The translations under genes were made by a program, and so were the position numbers. A stretch of 64,000 nucleotides of DNA from an uncultured Chitinophagaceae bacterium. Its GTDB lineage: Bacteria; Bacteroidota; Bacteroidia; Chitinophagales; Chitinophagaceae. How positions within the stretch are numbered: position 1 is the first letter of the stretch; every line of letters starts with the position of its first letter. Location: NCBI GenBank assembly GCA_937907395.1, contig CALCII010000012.1, forward strand, positions 248,001 to 312,000. The letters are read 5' to 3'. Under the pieces are notes generated by a model, which made no database searches, had not been told where the DNA came from, and was given only the letters and a program-made list of their open reading frames with translations. This document shows, in pieces, positions 59,655-64,000 of this stretch.

Positions 59655-60473
59655 TTATTGCTTTACAACTGTAAACCTGCCTAATTGAAAGTTTACTGTT
59701 ATTTTGTAAGTACCTGCTTCGGGCGGCCCAAGGAATTGCGGATCAGAGTTCTTTTTCTCAAAATCACCACCTTCCCAGGTTCCTCCATCAAGCATATGAT
59801 ACTGAGAATTCCAATCATACTCTTGCAAAAGTTTGTAACCGCCACCACCTAGCATATCAATTACTAATTCATATTGAGTTCGATTGATTTTTGTGAACTT
59901 TTGATTATCAGGAGGAGAATTAGTCCATCCACCAGCAACTGCATTACCGGTTATCCAAAGATTATCGGTAGCAGGAACAGGAACTTTGGGGGGCGGAGGG
60001 AAAGGAGTGCAAGTAAATGTAACTTTGTTTGATGATATAATTTTTACTGCATCACCAATACTTGAAATTATTCTGGCTTCCAGTCTGTATTGTCTGCGTG
60101 GATCAAGTTGAAGTAGCATTGTATTACCCAGGATAGTATTTAATTGACCTACCGTATAAGTTATGGACAATTCTTTTGCTATCACAGTCGAAAACTTGGC
60201 CCCACTTGAGAAATTACCTCCTACGGTATCTATTTCAAGTGTATAATTCACATCATGTGAACTTATGCCGGTAGTAAATCTGTATTCCGGATTCGTCCAT
60301 TTGAATGTTATAGCTTCGTCGTTTTCAGAGCCCGGCTCGAGGCTAACAGACGTACTATTAGCCGATATTACCGGGGCTGTGCCGCCCTCAAAATAAACTT
60401 TATTCTCCACCTTTTTACAGGCAAAGAACCCTGTAATGGCGAGTAGAAATGTTATCTGATAAATTGCTTTCAT
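59655..60473 (-). CDS. SusE-type outer-membrane lipoprotein, single C-terminal module
   Basis: 272 residues from the ATG at 60473. Lipobox FFAC (Cys19). The N-terminal SusE domain has AITFKWTNPEYRFTTGISSH; one glycan-binding-like module follows (DNLWITGNAVAGGWTNSPPD to the end). It is a tandem paralogue of the gene at 58481, with one module fewer; 19 bp separate them. The ending YKITVNFQLGRFTVVKQ is nearly the same as in the paralogue. Confidence 0.87.
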   Translation of the reverse strand: MKAIYQITFLLAITGFFACKKVENKVYFEGGTAPVISANSTSVSLEPGSENDEAITFKWTNPEYRFTTGISSHDVNYTLEIDTVGGNFSSGAKFSTVIAKELSITYTVGQLNTILGNTMLLQLDPRRQYRLEARIISSIGDAVKIISSNKVTFTCTPFPPPPKVPVPATDNLWITGNAVAGGWTNSPPDNQKFTKINRTQYELVIDMLGGGGYKLLQEYDWNSQYHMLDGGTWEGGDFEKKNSDPQFLGPPEAGTYKITVNFQLGRFTVVKQ

Positions 60474-60492
60474 ATTATTAGTCATTTAAGTA

Positions 60493-62085
60493 TTAATAAC
60501 CTGTGTTTTGTTTAATGTTGGGGTTGGAAGCCAATTCAGAATCAGGAATTGGATACAGCTTACGATAAGCAGCTACACCTGTACCGTTTTTAACACCACC
60601 TTTCCAAGGCCACAGATATGTATCTTCAACAAACTTGTCGTTTCGGATCAAATCTGTACGACGGTGCCCTTCCCAATATAATTCACGAGCCCTTTCATCC
60701 AAGAGAAAGCCAGTTGTAAGATCAACTTGTAAAACATTGCCTAATGTACTTCCGTAAGCACGTTCACGTAGCTTATTAATATAAATGAGTGCCTGAGGAA
60801 GTGTGCCTGTAGTACCGCCCCTTACAACACCTTCTGCATAAATCAGGTACATTTCTGCCAAACGGAAAACAGGGAAATCAATATCAGAAAACGTTCTGCT
60901 GGGATCGCTTCCGAAAGCTCCTGTTCTGGTAAGGTTGCGGTATTTGATTACTGCTAAACCATCTTTAAACTCAGATACGTTATCGATATCCAGTTTTTGT
61001 GATCCTTGTACAAATTGTGCACGGCTGTCAATAGCCCCTGTGAAATCAGGGAACAAAAGCGGAAGGTTTTTGGTTGTACGAATACCACCCCATGCACCAA
61101 GACCAGATACTGCAGAACTCATATCACCACCTACAGAAGCGTTCACCATAAAAGTGGTTCCACCATAGTTCTGAGTTTTTAAACCATCATAGTTTAAAGT
61201 CCAGATCGCTTCTGTATTGTTAACATTGTTATCAGCAAGCATCAGCCAACGGTAATCGCTGAGTAGTTCGTAACCTGCATCAATTACTTTCTTTGCATAA
61301 GTTACAGCTTCATTGTATTTAGCACCTTGTCCGTATACTTTTTCAGAATTCAGATAAATACGTGCCAGTAATGCCCAAACAGCAGCTTTATCAACACGTC
61401 CATATTGTGCTGAACGTGCAGCAGGCAATAATGGTTCAATCGCATTGAGTTCGTCAACCACATATTTGAACACTTCTGCTCTTGTAGCTTGTTTAGGCAG
61501 GAAAGATCCGATACCATCAGCTTCTGTAATAAAAGTTGGGTTGCCATACAGATCCATCAGTACCCAATATTGGAAAGCACGCACAAAACGGGCTTCCTGT
61601 TGCATAGCTTTGATGCGATCTGCAGCAGCACCTGTGATTCCACGTGCAGCAACTTTTTCAGGAGCACTTTCACGGATAAATTCATTTGAAAGTGTGATGA
61701 TGTATACACAACGATAGTATAAACCTTTCATCATGGGATTGGCAGAACTCCAGTTCATATTATGAAAGTCCTGAATACCAGGGTCATTCCATGCCACAAC
61801 TGCTTCGTCTGTTGAAAGCTCCTGGGCTTTCCAGAACAAACGTAAGAAATCTGATGTGCCCTCATCAATACCGGCAACGTCACCGCTACCAGCAGGACCG
61901 GAGTTACCGGTAAGAGCCATACTACCATATACTTTAGCAAGTACACCAAGGTATCCTGCTTCAGTAGCATAAAGACTGGCGCTCGTTTCTGTATTTGGTG
62001 GAACCTTATCCAGGTCTTTGTGACAACCTGTAAGCAGGACCAACCCCAGTACAAGCGAAGTGATATATATTGATATGCGTTTCAT
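60493..62085 (-). CDS. RagB/SusD family nutrient-uptake outer-membrane protein
   Basis: 530 residues. Lipobox LTGC (Cys21). TPR-like helical core: KVPPNTETSASLYATEAGYL, RFVRAFQYWVLMDLYGNP, DKAAVWALLARIYLNSEK; C-terminal FPVFRLAEMYLIYAEGVVRG, INKLRERAYG and DERARELYWEGHRRTDLIRN all match SusD. It acts as the lid on the SusC transporter and captures the glycan. The ATG lies 19 bp after susC stops. Confidence 0.94.
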   Translation of the reverse strand: MKRISIYITSLVLGLVLLTGCHKDLDKVPPNTETSASLYATEAGYLGVLAKVYGSMALTGNSGPAGSGDVAGIDEGTSDFLRLFWKAQELSTDEAVVAWNDPGIQDFHNMNWSSANPMMKGLYYRCVYIITLSNEFIRESAPEKVAARGITGAAADRIKAMQQEARFVRAFQYWVLMDLYGNPTFITEADGIGSFLPKQATRAEVFKYVVDELNAIEPLLPAARSAQYGRVDKAAVWALLARIYLNSEKVYGQGAKYNEAVTYAKKVIDAGYELLSDYRWLMLADNNVNNTEAIWTLNYDGLKTQNYGGTTFMVNASVGGDMSSAVSGLGAWGGIRTTKNLPLLFPDFTGAIDSRAQFVQGSQKLDIDNVSEFKDGLAVIKYRNLTRTGAFGSDPSRTFSDIDFPVFRLAEMYLIYAEGVVRGGTTGTLPQALIYINKLRERAYGSTLGNVLQVDLTTGFLLDERARELYWEGHRRTDLIRNDKFVEDTYLWPWKGGVKNGTGVAAYRKLYPIPDSELASNPNIKQNTGY

Positions 62086-62104
62086 ATTGTTGAATATTTA
62101 GTTT

Positions 62105-64000
62105 TTAGAAGTCAAGATTTAAGCCGAATACAAAAGTTCTGGGGCGTGGATAAATATTATTATCGATACCTCCAAACACTTCGGGATCCAAGCCTGTGTA
62201 CTTAGTAATGATAAATGCATTCTGTACGTTGGCGCTTAAACGCAACCTAACTCCTTTTGCAATTTCACCAGCATCATACCCGATATTGATATTATCCATA
62301 CGCAGGAAAGAAGCGTTCTGAATATAATAATCAGAGAAGTACTGATTGTTTGCAAAACGTGTATTCAGATAATCTGCAGAACCGTTTGCAAGGAAACCAA
62401 GCGGATTGATGAACTGACGCAATACACCGGCATTTGATGCATAGTTGTTATACATGTAGTTGCCAATGCTGCCACGCATTACAAACCCTGCTGAGAATTT
62501 CTTAACAGTGATGCTTGAGTTAATTCCCAGGAAATATTTAGCAGCCGGGTTTTGATAGAGATAAAGATCGTTTTCATTGATGATACCATCTCTGTTCAGA
62601 TCTTCATATAAACCTTCGATTGGTTTATTATTTGCATCATATACCTGTTTGTAAACATAGAATGTATTAGGACGCTGACCAACCAACTGACGTTGAATGG
62701 TGTTACCTGTACCACCACTGATACCACCTACAGCAATACCCTTGAAATTAGGATCGGGATTGTCGAGCAGTTTTGTAATCTTTGGAACAGCATATGTAAA
62801 GTTTGCTCCGATGCTCCATTCCACGTTCTTGTTGCGAACCGGAACTACATTCAAAGTTGCTTCCACACCTTTGCTTTCAATATTACCTACGTTTTTCAAA
62901 AGCTGATTGCTGAAGTTTGCACCTGCGGGAACAGGAACCACACTCAACAGATCTTTTGTCTTGCGGATAAATCCTTCAACTGTACCAGTGATCCGATTAT
63001 TAGCAAAACCGAAATCAACACCTACGTTGATGTTGGTAGTGGTTTCCCAACGAAGTTTTTCATAATAGGAACCGGGACGATACATATTTACATAAGCATC
63101 TCCTAACAAGTATTGCGCCTGGTTGTTACTGATTCCATAACTTGGCAAATAACCATACCAGTCAATACCATCCTGCTGGCCGGTTACACCATAACCAACA
63201 CGGAGTTTCAAGTCGGAAACTGATTTAGAGTTCTTAAGAAAATCTTCTTCACTGATACGCCATGCAACAGCACCTCCGGGGAAGAAGCCCCAACGACCGC
63301 CTGTGTAGTATTTACTACTACCATCGGTACGGGCATTCAGGGTAAGAACATATTTGCTTGCGATTGTGAAATTCAAACGACTGTAGTAAGATATCAACAA
63401 ATAACCAGGATATCCATTATTGATAAAGTTTGGATTCGTATTCGGAATCGTATCTCCGTTATAACGTCTTCCGGGATTATTATAAGAATATGCAGTAACA
63501 CTTTGACGACCATGGCCCACCATGAAATCAAGACGACTGTTAATAGGCTTGATATCTGTAACATAATTCAGATAAACATCATACAGAAAACTTTTACGTT
63601 CGCTGTAATAGGGAGAATAAGAACCTTTGTTACGGTAGTCAGATGCTGCACTGTCAGAAAGCTTATTCACACCACTTCCTCTTGAGAAATCATATCCAAG
63701 ATTGAGGTTTGCACGTAACCCTTTAATAAAAGGAAGTTGATAATCGAACTGGATATTACCAAGACTGCGATATGACTGACCATCATTCATGCGAAGGTTT
63801 CTGTCGAGCAATGCAGCGGGATTACGATTTGACAGTTGCATAGGCAATCCACTGTTTTCTAACCATTCCCAATATCCACCATAACGATTGTTACCGGATA
63901 ATAAAGGTTTGGTAGGATCGAAAGATACGGCGTTACCAATAGCACCTTCATCTGCAAATGAACTCCATGTATTAGACATTTTCAGGTTCAGGTCAACTTT
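62105..64000 (-). CDS. SusC/RagA family TonB-linked outer-membrane receptor, C-terminal part
   Basis: The frame is open to the right edge; the methionine at 63979 is internal (preceded by KVDLNLK). About 632 residues of the barrel are visible: NRNPAALLDRNLRMNDGQ, RANLNLGYDFSRGSGVNK, a WGFFPGGAVAWRISEEDFL block and RVGYGVTGQQDGIDWYGYLP, with an end PRPRTFVFGLNLDF. This is the classic SusC C-terminus. It imports glycan fragments with energy from TonB. The plug and N-terminal domain lie outside the window. The lectin-like modules of the SusE genes downstream suggest an alpha-glucan-type substrate (inference). Confidence 0.94.
   Translation of the reverse strand, partial: KVDLNLKMSNTWSSFADEGAIGNAVSFDPTKPLLSGNNRYGGYWEWLENSGLPMQLSNRNPAALLDRNLRMNDGQSYRSLGNIQFDYQLPFIKGLRANLNLGYDFSRGSGVNKLSDSAASDYRNKGSYSPYYSERKSFLYDVYLNYVTDIKPINSRLDFMVGHGRQSVTAYSYNNPGRRYNGDTIPNTNPNFINNGYPGYLLISYYSRLNFTIASKYVLTLNARTDGSSKYYTGGRWGFFPGGAVAWRISEEDFLKNSKSVSDLKLRVGYGVTGQQDGIDWYGYLPSYGISNNQAQYLLGDAYVNMYRPGSYYEKLRWETTTNINVGVDFGFANNRITGTVEGFIRKTKDLLSVVPVPAGANFSNQLLKNVGNIESKGVEATLNVVPVRNKNVEWSIGANFTYAVPKITKLLDNPDPNFKGIAVGGISGGTGNTIQRQLVGQRPNTFYVYKQVYDANNKPIEGLYEDLNRDGIINENDLYLYQNPAAKYFLGINSSITVKKFSAGFVMRGSIGNYMYNNYASNAGVLRQFINPLGFLANGSADYLNTRFANNQYFSDYYIQNASFLRMDNINIGYDAGEIAKGVRLRLSANVQNAFIITKYTGLDPEVFGGIDNNIYPRPRTFVFGLNLDF

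Overview
The window comes from a Bacteroidota chromosome, most likely family Chitinophagaceae (inference). The evidence is tandem SusC/SusD/SusE genes, a T9SS sorting domain, the gliding lipoprotein GldH, BatD, Bacteroidota-style -7 promoter boxes (TAnnTTTG), and lipoproteins with SxC-type lipoboxes. About 70 features can be supported. No rRNA, tRNA, CRISPR array or complete classical insertion sequence was seen.

Region 1 (1-5.5 kb): the 3' end of a secreted beta-helix protein, a repeat array of about 550 bp, a glutathione-peroxidase lipoprotein, a heptamer/14-mer repeat tract, then holB and ricT. Region 2 (5.5-13.7 kb) is accessory and visibly AT-rich. It holds small hypotheticals, a tandem pair of paralogous membrane proteins, an unrecognised 626-residue secreted protein, dispersed palindromic elements, the 3' remnant of an amidohydrolase gene, and a RAYT-type Y1 transposase. 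Region 3 (13.7-18.2 kb): a subclass B1 metallo-beta-lactamase, a secreted hypothetical, a T9SS cargo protein and a lipoprotein with a PhnB-like fold.

Region 4 (18-33 kb) is mostly housekeeping: a GH3/serine-hydrolase fusion, mutL, a PBP4-type carboxypeptidase, a cation antiporter and K+ channel pair (both with RCK domains), an arginase-fold protein, pheS, a hydroxyacyl-CoA dehydrogenase, an epimerase and an LpxD-like acyltransferase. Region 5 (34-45 kb): a possible small RNA, yicC, gldH coupled to a two-component system, batD, an SDR, a YjjG-type nucleotidase, a YHS lipoprotein, the phospholipid genes psd and cdsA with a CPBP protease, and dusB.

Region 6 (45-50 kb): a second RAYT flanked by four REP-like palindromes, sitting exactly between the dusB stop codon and the 3' end of a six-gene minus-strand operon (aldehyde dehydrogenase, glutathione peroxidase, TrhA, DinB-like, two membrane proteins). 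Region 7 (50-58.4 kb): an MGMT-like protein, tadA, sodB, yidD-rnpA-rpmH (rpmH is only 54 codons), murI, two ompH/skp genes, bamA and uppS, a cell-envelope biogenesis block. Region 8 (58.4-64 kb): a minus-strand susC-susD-susE-susE glycan-uptake locus, with susC running off the right edge.

The most unusual signals are the two RAYT/palindrome systems (one REP copy supplies the C-terminus of a neighbouring protein), three 18-20 bp iterons in two homologous intergenic leaders, the orphan promoter-hairpin-terminator unit at about 34.35 kb, a terminator between rpmH and rnpA, and the AT-rich island genes without recognisable function.
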